Assembly (NCBI GenBank): GCA_015689775.1
Contig: WVSR01000001.1
Location: 428,501-492,500 of the forward strand
Length of the DNA stretch: 64,000 nt
Reading direction: 5' to 3'
Origin: Rhodobacterales bacterium LSUCC0387
GTDB taxonomy: Bacteria; Pseudomonadota; Alphaproteobacteria; Rhodobacterales; Rhodobacteraceae
Shown: one piece after another, positions 26,247 through 35,921 of the stretch
Position numbering within the stretch: the first letter of the stretch is position 1
Layout of the letters: each line of letters opens with the position of its first letter
The notes under the pieces: generated by a model
The model's database searches: none
What the model saw: the letters and a program-made list of their open reading frames with translations, nothing else
Told to the model about the DNA's origin: nothing
Position numbers and translations under genes: made by a program

Positions 26247-28118
26247 TCACCTGCGACCAAAAAGTTTTTCAATATCGCTCAAGGCAAGTTCCACATATGT
26301 AGGGCGGCCATGGTTGCATTGACCGGAATGCGGCGTGGCCTCCATTTCGCGCAAAAGCGCGTTCATCTCTTCCACGCGCATTGTACGCCCCGAACGGATG
26401 GATCCGTGGCAGGCCACGCGTGACAAGATCGCCTCAATCCGTGCCTGCACCATTTGGCTTTCGCCCATATCGGAAATCTCGTCCAAAATATCGCGTAGAA
26501 GTGCCTCGCTGTTGACCGCACCCAGAATGGCAGGGGTTTCGCGCACGGCAAGTGCGCCTTCGCCAAAGGGCTCAATGATTAGACCAAATTGTGCAAGACT
26601 CTCAGCGTGATCCAGAAGAATGGCGGTATCAGGCCCAAGGGTCACAATATCAGGGATCAGCAAAGCCTGCCGCGCCACGCCGTTGGTGGCCATCTGTTTT
26701 TTAAGCCGCTCATAAACCAAGCGTTCATGGGCGGCATGTTGATCAACGATCACAAGACCCGTGGCGGTTTGGGCGATGATGTAATTCTCATGCAGTTGCG
26801 CCGCGGCCGCACCCAAAGGATGGCTCTTTTCCGTAACAGACGGGGCGGAGACAAGATCCGCTGCGCGATGGGATGGGGTGTCAAATTGGGGAGCTGTTTC
26901 AGAGAGGCCAACCTGTTCGGGCGCTTGAAACGCATAGGCGCTGTGATAGGTGCTGGGCCGCGTGTGAGGTGCCGAGTAGCTACCTTGATAGAGGTGCGGC
27001 GGCGCGCTCCCCCCAGGGCGTATAGCGCCCAAGGTTTCTGTGGCCACTGTGCTTGATGCTCGATGGCCCGCCTCGGCCAAAGCATGGCGCAAACTAGAAA
27101 CAATCAACCCCCGCACGACACCTGCCTCACGGAAACGCACTTCTGCCTTTGCAGGATGCACATTCACATCAACCCGTTCAGGCGGGCATTCGATAAAGAG
27201 CGCCGCAGCAGGGTGGCGATCACGGCTGAGGAAATCGGCATAAGCCCCACGCAGCGCCCCGATCAAAAGCTTATCTCGCACGGGGCGACCGTTGACGAAA
27301 AGATATTGCGCCACAGCAGAGCCGCGAGAATAGGTTGGCAGGGCTGCCAGACCGATGAGGCGGATTTCCTCGCGCGTTGCGTCAATCTGAAGGGCGTTAT
27401 CTACAAAATCGCGGCCCATCACTTGGCCCAATCGACTGGAAAGCGCATCAAAGAGATCCCCTGTTTCGGGATCAACAGAAAACAGACTGCGGCGGCCATC
27501 GCTGCAATCAATCAATTGGAATCCAACGCGGGGCTCGGCCATGGCGAGGCGTTTGACGACATCGGTGATTGCTTGGGTTTCGGCGCGTTCGGTTTTGAGG
27601 AATTTCAGTCGCGCGGGGGTTGCAAAAAACAGATCTCGCAATTCCACTACCGTGCCAAGTGACATGGAGGCGGGTTTGATCCGCTCTTGCCGTCCACCTG
27701 AGACACAGATCTCATGGCCATCCTCACCAGCTGCGCGGCTGGTGATGGTAAGGCGGCCAACCGCGCCCAAGCTAGGCAGCGCCTCGCCACGAAAGCCGAA
27801 ACTTTGAATATTCAACAGGTCTGAACCGTCAATCTTGGATGTCGCATGGCGGGAGAGGGCCATCGGCAAATCTTCGGGCCCCATGCCGCAGCCATCATCA
27901 CTGACGCGGATCAAGGTTTTGCCGCCATGTGCGATTTCTACCGTGATCCGCCGCGCCCCTGCATCTATCGCGTTTTCTACCAATTCCTTGACCGCGGAGG
28001 CAGGTCGCTCCACGACTTCGCCTGCCGCGATCCGGTTGATTGCCGCTTCATCAAGTTGGCGGATCACCGGCCGCGCTACGGCTTCATTGGCATTTATGTT
28101 GTGGTCAGGCTTTCCCAT
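26247..28118 (-). CDS. mutL: DNA mismatch repair protein MutL
   Basis: Links mismatch recognition by MutS to excision. The GHKL ATPase motifs are intact: ELVENAIDAGA, SDDGCGM, TSKI and FGFRGEALPSLGAVG. The C-terminal domain carries DQHAAHERLVYE, which is the endonuclease signature DQHA-x2-E-x4-E, so this MutL nicks DNA itself, as expected where MutH is absent. I prefer the ATG at 28118 (MGKPDHNINAN); the frame also opens with GTG at 28145. The middle linker (about 340-440) is variable. It is followed directly by rmuC. Confidence 0.94.
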   Translation of the reverse strand: MGKPDHNINANEAVARPVIRQLDEAAINRIAAGEVVERPASAVKELVENAIDAGARRITVEIAHGGKTLIRVSDDGCGMGPEDLPMALSRHATSKIDGSDLLNIQSFGFRGEALPSLGAVGRLTITSRAAGEDGHEICVSGGRQERIKPASMSLGTVVELRDLFFATPARLKFLKTERAETQAITDVVKRLAMAEPRVGFQLIDCSDGRRSLFSVDPETGDLFDALSSRLGQVMGRDFVDNALQIDATREEIRLIGLAALPTYSRGSAVAQYLFVNGRPVRDKLLIGALRGAYADFLSRDRHPAAALFIECPPERVDVNVHPAKAEVRFREAGVVRGLIVSSLRHALAEAGHRASSTVATETLGAIRPGGSAPPHLYQGSYSAPHTRPSTYHSAYAFQAPEQVGLSETAPQFDTPSHRAADLVSAPSVTEKSHPLGAAAAQLHENYIIAQTATGLVIVDQHAAHERLVYERLKKQMATNGVARQALLIPDIVTLGPDTAILLDHAESLAQFGLIIEPFGEGALAVRETPAILGAVNSEALLRDILDEISDMGESQMVQARIEAILSRVACHGSIRSGRTMRVEEMNALLREMEATPHSGQCNHGRPTYVELALSDIEKLFGRR

Positions 28119-28166
28119 GCCACTATCAGTAGCACGCGCCCGCACGATTCGGAAATGGAACGCGCG

Positions 28167-29492
28167 TTAGGGGGCGGTGTTCAGCCCTTCGGGCTGCCCC
28201 ACGACCACGGTCAGCATATTATCAACATCCAAAAACCGTTTTGCAACACGAGCGATGTCCTCAGATGTGACCGCCTCAACGAAGGCATTGCGGTTGGCGA
28301 TATAGTCAATCGGCATCCCGCTTTGCTGCATCCCTGCCATGATCCCTGCAATGGATCCATTTCCGTCAAAGCGAAGGGGATAGGCCCCCGTCATATAGCG
28401 TTTGGCGCGCAGTAATTCCCCGTCAGTTACGCCATTTTCCGCGACATCGCCCAAGATTTGATCGACCAGCTCTAATGCTTGGCCAACGGTGGCGTTTGAT
28501 GAGGAGAATTGTCCCAGCCACATCGGCTGCCAATCGGCTGTCGAGAGGCTTGTGCCAACCCCATAGGTCAACCCACGCTTCACGCGCAGCTCTTCCATCA
28601 GCCGCGCGCGGAACCCTCCCCCGATGATTTCATTCAACACGAAGGCAGGGAAAAAATCGGGGTCATCCATCGCAATCCCCTCCATCCCAAAGAGGATCAC
28701 GGATTGCGGGCTTGGATAGTCAATCACGGCTTGGCGCGTGTTTGGTGAAAACCCTGCCATGCTCGGCAAGGCAGGCCCTGTTTGTGGAAGCCCCTCAAGA
28801 AGGCGGTCAATGAGATCGCCCAATTCCTCGGCAGTGATGTCGCCCGATGCGCCGATGGACACCCGTGATGTGACCAAAGCATTGCGATGGGCCGTGATCA
28901 GATCATCGCGGGTCAAGGACGCAATGCTGTCTGCGGTGCCTTCTTCGGCGGATGCATAGGGGTGATCGCCAAAGGCCAAGGCATTAAATGTCTGGCCTGC
29001 AATTGCATTTGGGTCTTGCGCTTGGCTTGCCAGTATTGACTGAATTTGCTCCCGCACCCGTTCAATGGCATCGGCATCAAAGCGAGGATTGCTTAACGCC
29101 TCGTGCAAAAGTGCAGTCGCCGCATCGCGATTTTCCGTAAGCATGCGCGCGCTGATAGCCACAGTATCGCGATAGGATGAAAACGAAAATTCTGCGGCCA
29201 AGCCCTGCACAGCCTCGGCAAAGCCCTGTGCCGTGAGATCGCCTGCGCCTTCCTCAAGCAGACCTGTCATCATATGGGTTGCACCGCGTTTGCCAGTTTC
29301 ATCCAAATTCGTGCCGCCCTCAAAGCGAATATCAAGAGCCACAAAGGGGATCGAATGATCTTCAACCAACCATGCGCTATGGCCATTGGGGCTGAGGACA
29401 GGCTGAATTTGAATTTCCGCACGCAGCGGTGTGGCGAGGGATACAAGAGCAAAAAGTGCAGCAGAGATATGTTTGACGATAAGCATGATCAA
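28167..29492 (-). CDS. M16 peptidase-like protein, non-catalytic subunit
   Basis: Second member of an M16 pair. It has a signal peptide (HISAALFALVSLATPLRA) and two M16 half-domains, but where the catalytic HXXEH would be, the sequence reads RGATHMMTGLLEEG, so the zinc site is absent. The C-terminal half keeps the family glycine-rich stretch GFRARLMEELRVKRGLTYGV, which closes over substrate. By analogy with other M16B pairs, it forms a heterodimer with the active subunit encoded just upstream; the two genes overlap by 4 nt (29489-29492). Periplasmic by signal peptide. Confidence 0.9.
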   Translation of the reverse strand: MIMLIVKHISAALFALVSLATPLRAEIQIQPVLSPNGHSAWLVEDHSIPFVALDIRFEGGTNLDETGKRGATHMMTGLLEEGAGDLTAQGFAEAVQGLAAEFSFSSYRDTVAISARMLTENRDAATALLHEALSNPRFDADAIERVREQIQSILASQAQDPNAIAGQTFNALAFGDHPYASAEEGTADSIASLTRDDLITAHRNALVTSRVSIGASGDITAEELGDLIDRLLEGLPQTGPALPSMAGFSPNTRQAVIDYPSPQSVILFGMEGIAMDDPDFFPAFVLNEIIGGGFRARLMEELRVKRGLTYGVGTSLSTADWQPMWLGQFSSSNATVGQALELVDQILGDVAENGVTDGELLRAKRYMTGAYPLRFDGNGSIAGIMAGMQQSGMPIDYIANRNAFVEAVTSEDIARVAKRFLDVDNMLTVVVGQPEGLNTAP

Positions 29493-30832
29493 TTCTCCGC
29501 CGCCTGTGCTTGGGTCAAATGGCCTGTCACGCGTGGCGCATCTGCAAACAGCGCCCGCGCCGCATCCATAACATCGTCCATCGTGGTGGCCGCAATCACA
29601 TCTGGCCAGTTTTGGACATCTTCCACCTCAAGCCCTGAGGTCAGGGCCATCCCGTAAAGCCGCGCGAGCCCCGAAGCATTATCGCGCGCATAGATATCCG
29701 AGGCCTCATATAGAAATTTGATCCGTTCAAACTGGTTTGGATCAATCCCGCGCTCTAGAAACTCTGCAATGACTTCATCTACATCGGCTTCCGCCTCGGC
29801 AAGGGTGACGCCCGCGCTTGGCATATTGATCAAGGTGAATTGCGTGTCGTCAAGGCTGAGGCCTGAGTAATAGGCAGTCGCAAAGACCGAGCGCTGTGTG
29901 TCGAATTGCAAGGCACGCCCCAACACAGAGGTGGAAGGGGCACCCCCCAAGATCTCAGCCAACAGGCTGAGGGCTGCGGCTTCTTCCTGCGCGCCATGGT
30001 CGCGCTCGGGCGCGCGATAGCCGCGCATAACATAAGGCTGCGCGACACGTTCATCGGCAAATTCAAATCGTTGATCTTGTGGAAGGGCAGCATCTTCGAC
30101 CCGTGCGCGGGCGGGCAATTCTGCAGCAGCAAGCGGGCCGTAATGGGTTTGCGCCAGTGTGCGCACCTCCTCAGGGGTCACATCACCTGCCACAACAAGG
30201 ATCGCGTTATTTGGGGCGTAATAGGTTTCGTAAAAGGCCAACGCATCTTCGCGGCTGAGCGTCTCCATTTCCGTGCGCCAACCGATGATGGGAATGCCGT
30301 AAGGGTGGCTTGGATAGGCCAATTGGCGGAATTCTTCGTTAAACAGCGCGCCTGGATTGCTATCTGTGCGCTGTGCGCGTTCTTCTAATATCACGCTGCG
30401 CTCGGTTTCTACCTCATCGGGGTTGAGGCGCAGATTGGCCATGCGATCGGCCTCAAGCTCCATCATCAAGGCCAAGCGGTCAGCGGCCACGCGCTGGAAA
30501 TAGGCCGTATAATCCCACGAGGTGAAAGCGTTATCATCGCCACCATTTTCCTCGACGATGCGGGAAAAATCTCCGCTTGAGCGTGTTTCGGTTTCCTTAA
30601 ACATCAGATGTTCCAGGAAGTGAGCTATGCCTGATTTGCCGTTAGGTTCATCTGCCGCACCCGTGCGATACCAGACCATATGCACGACGGCGGGGCTGCG
30701 GTGATCTTCGATCACAACCACATCCATGCCATTGTCCAAGTTAAAGTTCGTCACATCGCCCGAGGTTTGCGCGTAGCCTGTGCTGAGTGGCAGCAATGCA
30801 AGCCCCGCTAAAGCCGCAATAATCCTGCGCAT
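29489..30832 (-). CDS. M16 zinc metallopeptidase, catalytic subunit
   Basis: Periplasmic inverzincin peptidase of 447 aa. The N-terminal signal (MRRIIAALAGLALLPLSTGYA) is followed by VHMVWYRTGAADEPNGKSGI and the zinc motif AHFLEHLMF (HXXEH), with the third ligand Glu expected about 76 residues on (region ETERSVILEE). It pairs with the inactive subunit gene that overlaps it by 4 nt. Upstream on the same strand are a DUF3035 lipoprotein gene, lspA and purH, an order kept in many Rhodobacterales. The substrate is unknown. Confidence 0.93.
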   Translation of the reverse strand: MRRIIAALAGLALLPLSTGYAQTSGDVTNFNLDNGMDVVVIEDHRSPAVVHMVWYRTGAADEPNGKSGIAHFLEHLMFKETETRSSGDFSRIVEENGGDDNAFTSWDYTAYFQRVAADRLALMMELEADRMANLRLNPDEVETERSVILEERAQRTDSNPGALFNEEFRQLAYPSHPYGIPIIGWRTEMETLSREDALAFYETYYAPNNAILVVAGDVTPEEVRTLAQTHYGPLAAAELPARARVEDAALPQDQRFEFADERVAQPYVMRGYRAPERDHGAQEEAAALSLLAEILGGAPSTSVLGRALQFDTQRSVFATAYYSGLSLDDTQFTLINMPSAGVTLAEAEADVDEVIAEFLERGIDPNQFERIKFLYEASDIYARDNASGLARLYGMALTSGLEVEDVQNWPDVIAATTMDDVMDAARALFADAPRVTGHLTQAQAAEN

Positions 30833-30942
30833 ATCTCCTCCTAGGATGGCCTATGTCACAAAACAGATAGGCCGCCTCTGCGCAGGGTTCAATCAGTCGC
30901 GCACACGGATGCGGTCACAAAGTAATGATCGAAGCAGGTTTA

Positions 30943-31455
30943 CTACGGCAGCGGCTGGGGTGGTGTGGCGGGGGTGCGAATGCCCGCACGGCGCAGACGC
31001 TCAAGCTCGGCATAGCGATCCAAAGAGATCGGGCGATAGGCGCGGTAATAGACATTCACGCCAAAGACCCGCTCCAAGAGCCGCCCATCATTGTCACGGC
31101 GGAAGGCCAAATCTTCCGCGGCCAATTGGTCGCGGATGCCCTCTTCAATCCCAAAGCGCGTTGCGTGGGCCAAAAGGCTGTTGGTCACACCGCTACCGCG
31201 CGCGGCATTCCCGCCAAGCGCGGCAATCGCATCTGCCTCGGGGTTGGGGTCTGTGCGGTTTGTGCCACCGGGTGTTGGTTCAGGCAGCGCCGCCAAATCC
31301 GTTGGGATTTCAATAGGGCGTGTTGGCAAAATGGAAAATTCATCTGGGCCTGATTGATTGGTGCGCAAATTCATCAAGGATGGGTCGCCCTGTGAACAGG
31401 CGGCAAGGCCCACCAGGGCGCAAAGGGTCAAGAGAATATGCGGTTTGCGGCTCAT
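30943..31455 (-). CDS. DUF3035 lipoprotein
   Basis: A 170-aa lipoprotein of unknown function, common in Rhodobacterales. The ATG at 31455 gives a lipoprotein signal (MSRKPHILLTLCALVGLAAC, lipobox LAAC). The mature part starts with a linker rich in Pro and Asn, containing GPDEFSILPTRPIEIPTDLA, which is the conserved DUF3035 core, and ends with a Pro-rich tail. The frame extends to 31482, but that would spoil the signal. It follows lspA, the very peptidase that processes such lipoproteins, by about 45 nt. Confidence 0.85.
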   Translation of the reverse strand: MSRKPHILLTLCALVGLAACSQGDPSLMNLRTNQSGPDEFSILPTRPIEIPTDLAALPEPTPGGTNRTDPNPEADAIAALGGNAARGSGVTNSLLAHATRFGIEEGIRDQLAAEDLAFRRDNDGRLLERVFGVNVYYRAYRPISLDRYAELERLRRAGIRTPATPPQPLP

Positions 31456-31500
31456 AAAATCCTCTATCGCACAAAGCGCCACGTCACGCCAAGGCTTCTT

Positions 31501-31974
31501 TCATACCTTGGGCTTTTCGTCGTTCGAAAACAAGAGCAACCCGAAAACACCCGCAAATATCCCGATATCTGCGATATTAAATGTATAGGGATTATTGATG
31601 CCGCAGCATGACATATTCAGGAAATCCACAACCGCCCCGTGATAGAGGCGGTCAAAGGCGTTTCCCAAAGCTCCACCCGCCACTGAGCCCGCCGCAATCG
31701 CACTGAGTTTGCTCTGGCTGTTGCGGCCCAGCAGGATCATCCACGCGGAAACCGCAAGCGCCAAGGCAATCAAGCCATAACGCAGAAGGTCGGGGCTGTT
31801 GGCGAAGAGGCCAAAATTTATCCCGCGGTTCCAACCCATGATGAAATTCAGATAGGGCGGTATGACCAAGACCTGACCAACACGATCCAGATCAAGCACC
31901 AAAAGCATGATCCATTTGCTTGCCTGATCAAGGATGATCCAAAACAGTGCGGCTATAAGTGTTAAACGGGTCAT
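31501..31974 (-). CDS. lspA: Lipoprotein signal peptidase LspA
   Basis: Aspartic membrane protease that removes the signal peptide of prolipoproteins. Four membrane segments are visible. The catalytic Asp residues lie in GGALGNAFDRLYHGAVVDFL and FNIADIGIFAG, and the family start TLIAALFWIILDQASKW is intact. Tandem ATG codons at 31977 and 31974 follow AAGGGGG; the second is better spaced. It starts 11 nt after the purH stop, so the two share an mRNA. Confidence 0.93.
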   Translation of the reverse strand: MTRLTLIAALFWIILDQASKWIMLLVLDLDRVGQVLVIPPYLNFIMGWNRGINFGLFANSPDLLRYGLIALALAVSAWMILLGRNSQSKLSAIAAGSVAGGALGNAFDRLYHGAVVDFLNMSCCGINNPYTFNIADIGIFAGVFGLLLFSNDEKPKV

Positions 31975-31984
31975 CATGGCCCCC

Positions 31985-33574
31985 TTAGTGACGGAAATGG
32001 CGCATTCCTGTAAAGACCATCGCAAGGCGTGCCTCATCGGCGGCAGCGATCACCTCTTCATCGCGCATGGAGCCGCCCGGTTGGATGACCGCCTTGGCCC
32101 CCGCTTCCGCAGCCGAAAGCAGACCATCGGGGAAGGGGAAGAAAGCGTCAGAGGCCAAAACTGAACCAATCGCAGGGCTTTGCGCAAGACCAAGGATGTC
32201 GGCCATATCCTGCGCCTTGCGCGCTGCAATACGCGAACTGTCGACACGGCTCATCTGGCCTGCGCCAATGCCAACAGTGGCGCCCTCTTTGACATAGACA
32301 ATCGCGTTGGACTTGACGTGTTTAGCCACTTTCCATGCGAACAGCAAATCGGTGAGCTGCGCATCGGACGGTTTGAGTTTGGTCACTACTTTCAAATCGC
32401 TCAGATCAATTTGGCCATTGTCTTTGTCTTGCACCAGATACCCGCCTGAAACTTGGCGGATGGTCATCGCGGCTGCTTTTGGGTCTGCAAGCGCATCCGT
32501 GGTCAAGAGGCGCAGATTTTTCTTGGCGGCGAAAATGGCGCGCGCTTCCTCATCTGCACCGGGGGCAATGACAACCTCGGTGAAGATCTTTGTGATTTCC
32601 TCTGCGGTCGCACCATCAAGCGGTTGGTTGAAGGCGATAATCCCCCCAAAGGCCGATGTGCGGTCGCAGTCAAAGGCCCGCAAATAGGCCTCGGTCAGGC
32701 TTGCTCCGCGGGCAACGCCACAGGGATTGGCATGTTTGATAATCGCACAGGCAGGGCCGCCCTCGGGCAAGAACTCGCTGACCAATTCAAAGGCTGCGTC
32801 TGTGTCGTTGATATTATTGTACGACAGCTCTTTGCCTTGGTGCTGTTTCGCGGTGGCAACGCCCGCACGGCCTGTGCCATCGGTATAAAAGGCCGCCGCT
32901 TGATGTGGGTTTTCGCCGTAACGCAACGACTGCACCAAGCGCCCTGCCACAGCACGGCGGCGCGGTGCGGGATCCACCAAAGCATCTGCCATCCAAGTTG
33001 AGACAGCCGCATCATAGGCGGCGGTGCGAGCATAGGCGGTCTGCGCCAAAGTTTGGCGGAAGCGCAGCGTGGTTTGGCCGCCTTGCGCATCCAACTCGGC
33101 CAGAAGGGCAGTATAATCTTCGGGATCGGTCACAACGCTGACAAAACCGTGGTTCTTTGCGGCAGCGCGGATCATCGCGGGCCCGCCGATGTCGATATTC
33201 TCAACGCAGTCTTCGTAGCTTGCCCCTTTGGCGACAGTCGCCTCGAACGGGTAGAGATTGACCACCAATAGATCGATCGGCGCGATGTTATGCTCGGCCA
33301 TGGCGGCTTGGTGATCAGGATTGTCACGCAAAGCTAGCAAGCCGCCATGCACCATCGGGTGCAGGGTTTTGACGCGGCCATCCATCATTTCAGGAAATTT
33401 TGTAACCTCGGAAACATCACGCACCGCAAGACCTGCCTCGCGCAGGGCTTTGGCTGTGCCACCTGTCGACAAAAGATCAACCCCCCGTGCGGCCAAGGCC
33501 GTGGCAAACTCAATCAGACCTGTCTTGTCAGAAACAGAGATCAGGGCGCGGGAGAGGGGGGCGAGATCGGTCAT
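31985..33574 (-). CDS. purH: Bifunctional AICAR transformylase / IMP cyclohydrolase PurH
   Basis: Carries out the last two steps of IMP synthesis. The N-terminal IMP cyclohydrolase domain ([47 protein letters not shown]) is followed by the transformylase domain with the catalytic Lys-His in [13 protein letters not shown] and the conserved SDAFFPFPD near the end. At 529 aa it is full length. It is preceded on this strand by a heparinase remnant and rsmB, and followed by lspA. Confidence 0.97.
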   Translation of the reverse strand: MTDLAPLSRALISVSDKTGLIEFATALAARGVDLLSTGGTAKALREAGLAVRDVSEVTKFPEMMDGRVKTLHPMVHGGLLALRDNPDHQAAMAEHNIAPIDLLVVNLYPFEATVAKGASYEDCVENIDIGGPAMIRAAAKNHGFVSVVTDPEDYTALLAELDAQGGQTTLRFRQTLAQTAYARTAAYDAAVSTWMADALVDPAPRRRAVAGRLVQSLRYGENPHQAAAFYTDGTGRAGVATAKQHQGKELSYNNINDTDAAFELVSEFLPEGGPACAIIKHANPCGVARGASLTEAYLRAFDCDRTSAFGGIIAFNQPLDGATAEEITKIFTEVVIAPGADEEARAIFAAKKNLRLLTTDALADPKAAAMTIRQVSGGYLVQDKDNGQIDLSDLKVVTKLKPSDAQLTDLLFAWKVAKHVKSNAIVYVKEGATVGIGAGQMSRVDSSRIAARKAQDMADILGLAQSPAIGSVLASDAFFPFPDGLLSAAEAGAKAVIQPGGSMRDEEVIAAADEARLAMVFTGMRHFRH

Positions 33575-33625
33575 GGGGTTTCCTTGGCATTTGCATCAAT
33601 CACGGGGTCGCATGATGCCCCCGTG

Positions 33626-33862
33626 CTATTGGGCGCGCAGAAAACACCATCCGATGGCGCCCCCATAATCTGCCAGCGTGGAAAAGAGAACCACCTGTTT
33701 TGTCGCGCGCGGATTTCGATGGTCGGGGTCAAAGTAAACCGAAGGGCGCAAATCCGCGATGCTGAGCCTCAAATGAACACGGCCCGCAGCCTGATGAGGT
33801 TGCGACACGGATAGGGCAGGCACCGATTGCGATCCCCTGATCGGGAGCGGGAGTGATGTCAT
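33626..33862 (-). pseudogene. Heparinase II/III-like C-terminal remnant
   Basis: A 78-codon open stretch between rsmB and purH. Its second half reads LRPSVYFDPDHRNPRATKQV, then LADYGGAIGWCFLRAQ and a stop. I recall a closely similar end in the heparinase II/III-family proteins that Rhodobacterales carry at exactly this place between rsmB and purH. The catalytic part of the usual protein of more than 500 aa is missing, so this is a deletion remnant. The 64 nt to rsmB and 51 nt to purH hold nothing else I can name. Confidence 0.55.
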
Positions 33863-33926
33863 TATGCGTATAATTCAAGCAGCTGGCCAAGCGGTCTGTC
33901 TTGTTTAGCGGCTTGAACCTGCGCTG

Positions 33927-35210
33927 TCACCGCTTTTGCAAAAGCGCCATGTAAAATCCGTCAATTCCGCCACGATCTTGCCAGTAATGCGGTAAGATAC
34001 GCAGACCGCCTTCGGCACTGATCCATGCGGGATCAACCCCAAGCGCCTTGGGAGCAAGTGGCAAGACGGCGAGATTAGCGTGTCGTTTCAGCGCGGCTTT
34101 GATTTGGTTTTCACCCTCATTGGGCAAGAGCGAGCAGGTGCAAAACACCATGCGCCCGCCTGTGTCTAAAAGCGATATAGCGTGATCAAGCATTTGCATT
34201 TGCAGCTTCGTCAGCGCTTCCACTTCACGGGCAGATTTAACGAAGGGCAGGTCAGGGTGACGTCTTATGGTGCCAGTGGCCGAGCAGGGCGCATCAAGCA
34301 CGATGATAGGCCAAGGGCCGCTGTCGAATTCTAACGCATCAGCCGTCACCATATCCGCCGACAGGCCCGTGCGGCGCAGATTGACGCGCACGCGGCCCAT
34401 ACGGTGTTTTGACAAATCAAGTGCGGTGACCTTCGCCCCTGCTGCTGCAAGCTGCATGGTCTTGCCGCCAGGTGCTGCGCACAGATCAAGGACAGGTTGC
34501 CCTGACACATCGCCCAAGAGCTTCACAGGAAGGGCGGCGGCGGCATCTTGCACCCAAAACGCACCCGCCTCATAGCCGCCAAGCGTGGATATTTGGGTTT
34601 GGCGCGGCAATCGGATGCTGCCCGTGGGCAAGGGTTCACCTGCCTCGAAGGGGGTGCTTTGGTCGCGTAAGGTGATGTCAATTGGCGCACCTGCCTCATG
34701 CGCGGCTTCAATCGCGCGGGTTGCGGTTTCGCCCCATGCCCCCCCAACCGCTTTGCGCAACCAAACGGGCAAGGTTTGTGGGGCCAGTTGCGCCCATCTT
34801 GCGCGCCCTTCTTGATCGACCTTACGCAGGACAGCGTTGATCAAACCAGCCGCGCCGCCTGTTGCGCGGCCTTGTTTGGCGATGGCAACAGCCGCGTTGA
34901 CCACGCCATAGGCTTCGGCTTCATCAAGCAACAATTCCGCAACCCCAAGACGCAAAATATTTTGGGCCAATGGGTGTGGGCGGCGCTCGAGATAGGCTGA
35001 CAGTAAAGTGTCGATGCGACCGGCGTGGCGCAGCACCGCTTGCGCCAAACGCTCGGCGCGGGCGCGATCCTCGTGGGCAAGACCGCGAGGTGGGTCGAGA
35101 TGAGCGACCATTTGGCGATCTAGATAAACCGCGCGCAAAATGGCCAATGCGGCCTTGCGGGGACCTAAACCTTGGGTGTCTTCGCGACCCTCTTCGCGTG
35201 TCCGCGCCAT
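33927..35210 (-). CDS. rsmB: 16S rRNA m5C967 methyltransferase RsmB
   Basis: AdoMet-dependent RNA cytosine-5 methyltransferase. The N-terminal NusB-like domain occupies about 1-150 (RKAALAILRAVYLDRQ, ILRLGVAELLLDEAEAYGVV). The Rossmann domain has the AdoMet motif VLDLCAAPGGKTMQLAAAG and the two catalytic cysteines in LDAPCSATGTIRRHPDL and VFCTCSLLPNEGENQ. It is divergent from the DUF1674 gene and is the first gene of the block rsmB-remnant-purH-lspA. Confidence 0.94.
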   Translation of the reverse strand: MARTREEGREDTQGLGPRKAALAILRAVYLDRQMVAHLDPPRGLAHEDRARAERLAQAVLRHAGRIDTLLSAYLERRPHPLAQNILRLGVAELLLDEAEAYGVVNAAVAIAKQGRATGGAAGLINAVLRKVDQEGRARWAQLAPQTLPVWLRKAVGGAWGETATRAIEAAHEAGAPIDITLRDQSTPFEAGEPLPTGSIRLPRQTQISTLGGYEAGAFWVQDAAAALPVKLLGDVSGQPVLDLCAAPGGKTMQLAAAGAKVTALDLSKHRMGRVRVNLRRTGLSADMVTADALEFDSGPWPIIVLDAPCSATGTIRRHPDLPFVKSAREVEALTKLQMQMLDHAISLLDTGGRMVFCTCSLLPNEGENQIKAALKRHANLAVLPLAPKALGVDPAWISAEGGLRILPHYWQDRGGIDGFYMALLQKR

Positions 35211-35301
35211 TTTCTATCCTTGTCTCTGGGTTTCGCTGCCGTATATCACGGGGGAGACAGAGATCAATCGCGCAGCCCTTTTGCTGTGCTATGAGGCCGC
35301 T

Positions 35302-35487
35302 ATGAGTGAGACTAAGACGGAAAAGCGCGACCTGCCCCCCACTGCACAGCGGGCCTTGGCAGAGGCGGAAGCCCGCCGCGCTGAAGCAGAGGCCGTAAAA
35401 TTGCCGAAGGAGCTCGGGGGGCGCGATGGCCCTGAACCTGTGCGCTACGGCGATTGGGAGAAAAAAGGCATCGCCATTGATTTTTGA
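35302..35487 (+). CDS. DUF1674 protein (SDHAF4-like assembly factor)
   Basis: A 61-aa protein whose end, ELGGRDGPEPVRYGDWEKKG, is the DUF1674 signature shared with the succinate dehydrogenase assembly factor SDHAF4/Sdh8. That family protects the flavinylated SdhA before complex assembly; the bacterial role is inferred. I use the ATG at 35302 (MSETKTEKRD). The frame runs further upstream over the rsmB start without family sequence. It stands divergent from rsmB, its usual neighbour in Rhodobacterales. Confidence 0.88.
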   Translation: MSETKTEKRDLPPTAQRALAEAEARRAEAEAVKLPKELGGRDGPEPVRYGDWEKKGIAIDF

Positions 35488-35502
35488 CGCGGGCCGTGAC
35501 GC

Positions 35503-35865
35503 CTAGCGCAGTGTCAGGTCGGCGTAGGTGCCTGCACCCTCATCAGCCGTGAATCGCAGGGTGCCTGCCTGCTCCTCCACCAATTGGCAATTATATTCTA
35601 ATGGCTCCGCTCCAATGCTGAGATTGCGGCAGAAATAGCCATTTTGCCAGGCCCAATCCCCCGTAACAGGGCGCCCAAAGGCGCGGCCCGTGATGTCGCC
35701 ATCAGGCTCAACCGTTAATCGAATGCCAAAACGTATGAGTTCGCGCCCCTCGACCAAAGAAACGAACCTTGCGCGATCCGTCACGGGCGTAAAGCCTTCC
35801 GCCGCTGCGGCATCCGCTACAATCAAGATAACAAGCATTGTGCCGAGCGCCAATCTGTTCAGCAT
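35503..35865 (-). CDS. Secreted protein of unknown function
   Basis: A 120-aa protein with a signal peptide (MLNRLALGTMLVILIVADAA, cleavage after AAA) and no recognised domain. The mature part contains RELIRFGIRLTVEPDGDITG, TGDWAWQNGYFCRNL and LEYNCQLV, with two cysteines that may form a disulfide. This pattern of a beta-rich periplasmic protein is seen beside dapB in related genomes, as far as I recall. The ATG at 35865 is preferred over 35886 because it gives a clean signal. It lies 57 nt downstream of dapB and may be co-transcribed with it. Confidence 0.7.
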   Translation of the reverse strand: MLNRLALGTMLVILIVADAAAAEGFTPVTDRARFVSLVEGRELIRFGIRLTVEPDGDITGRAFGRPVTGDWAWQNGYFCRNLSIGAEPLEYNCQLVEEQAGTLRFTADEGAGTYADLTLR

Positions 35866-35921
35866 AGTCTGCTCCGTAACCCACATCTATTGCTGTGTTA
35901 CGAAAGATAGAGCGGCTTAGA

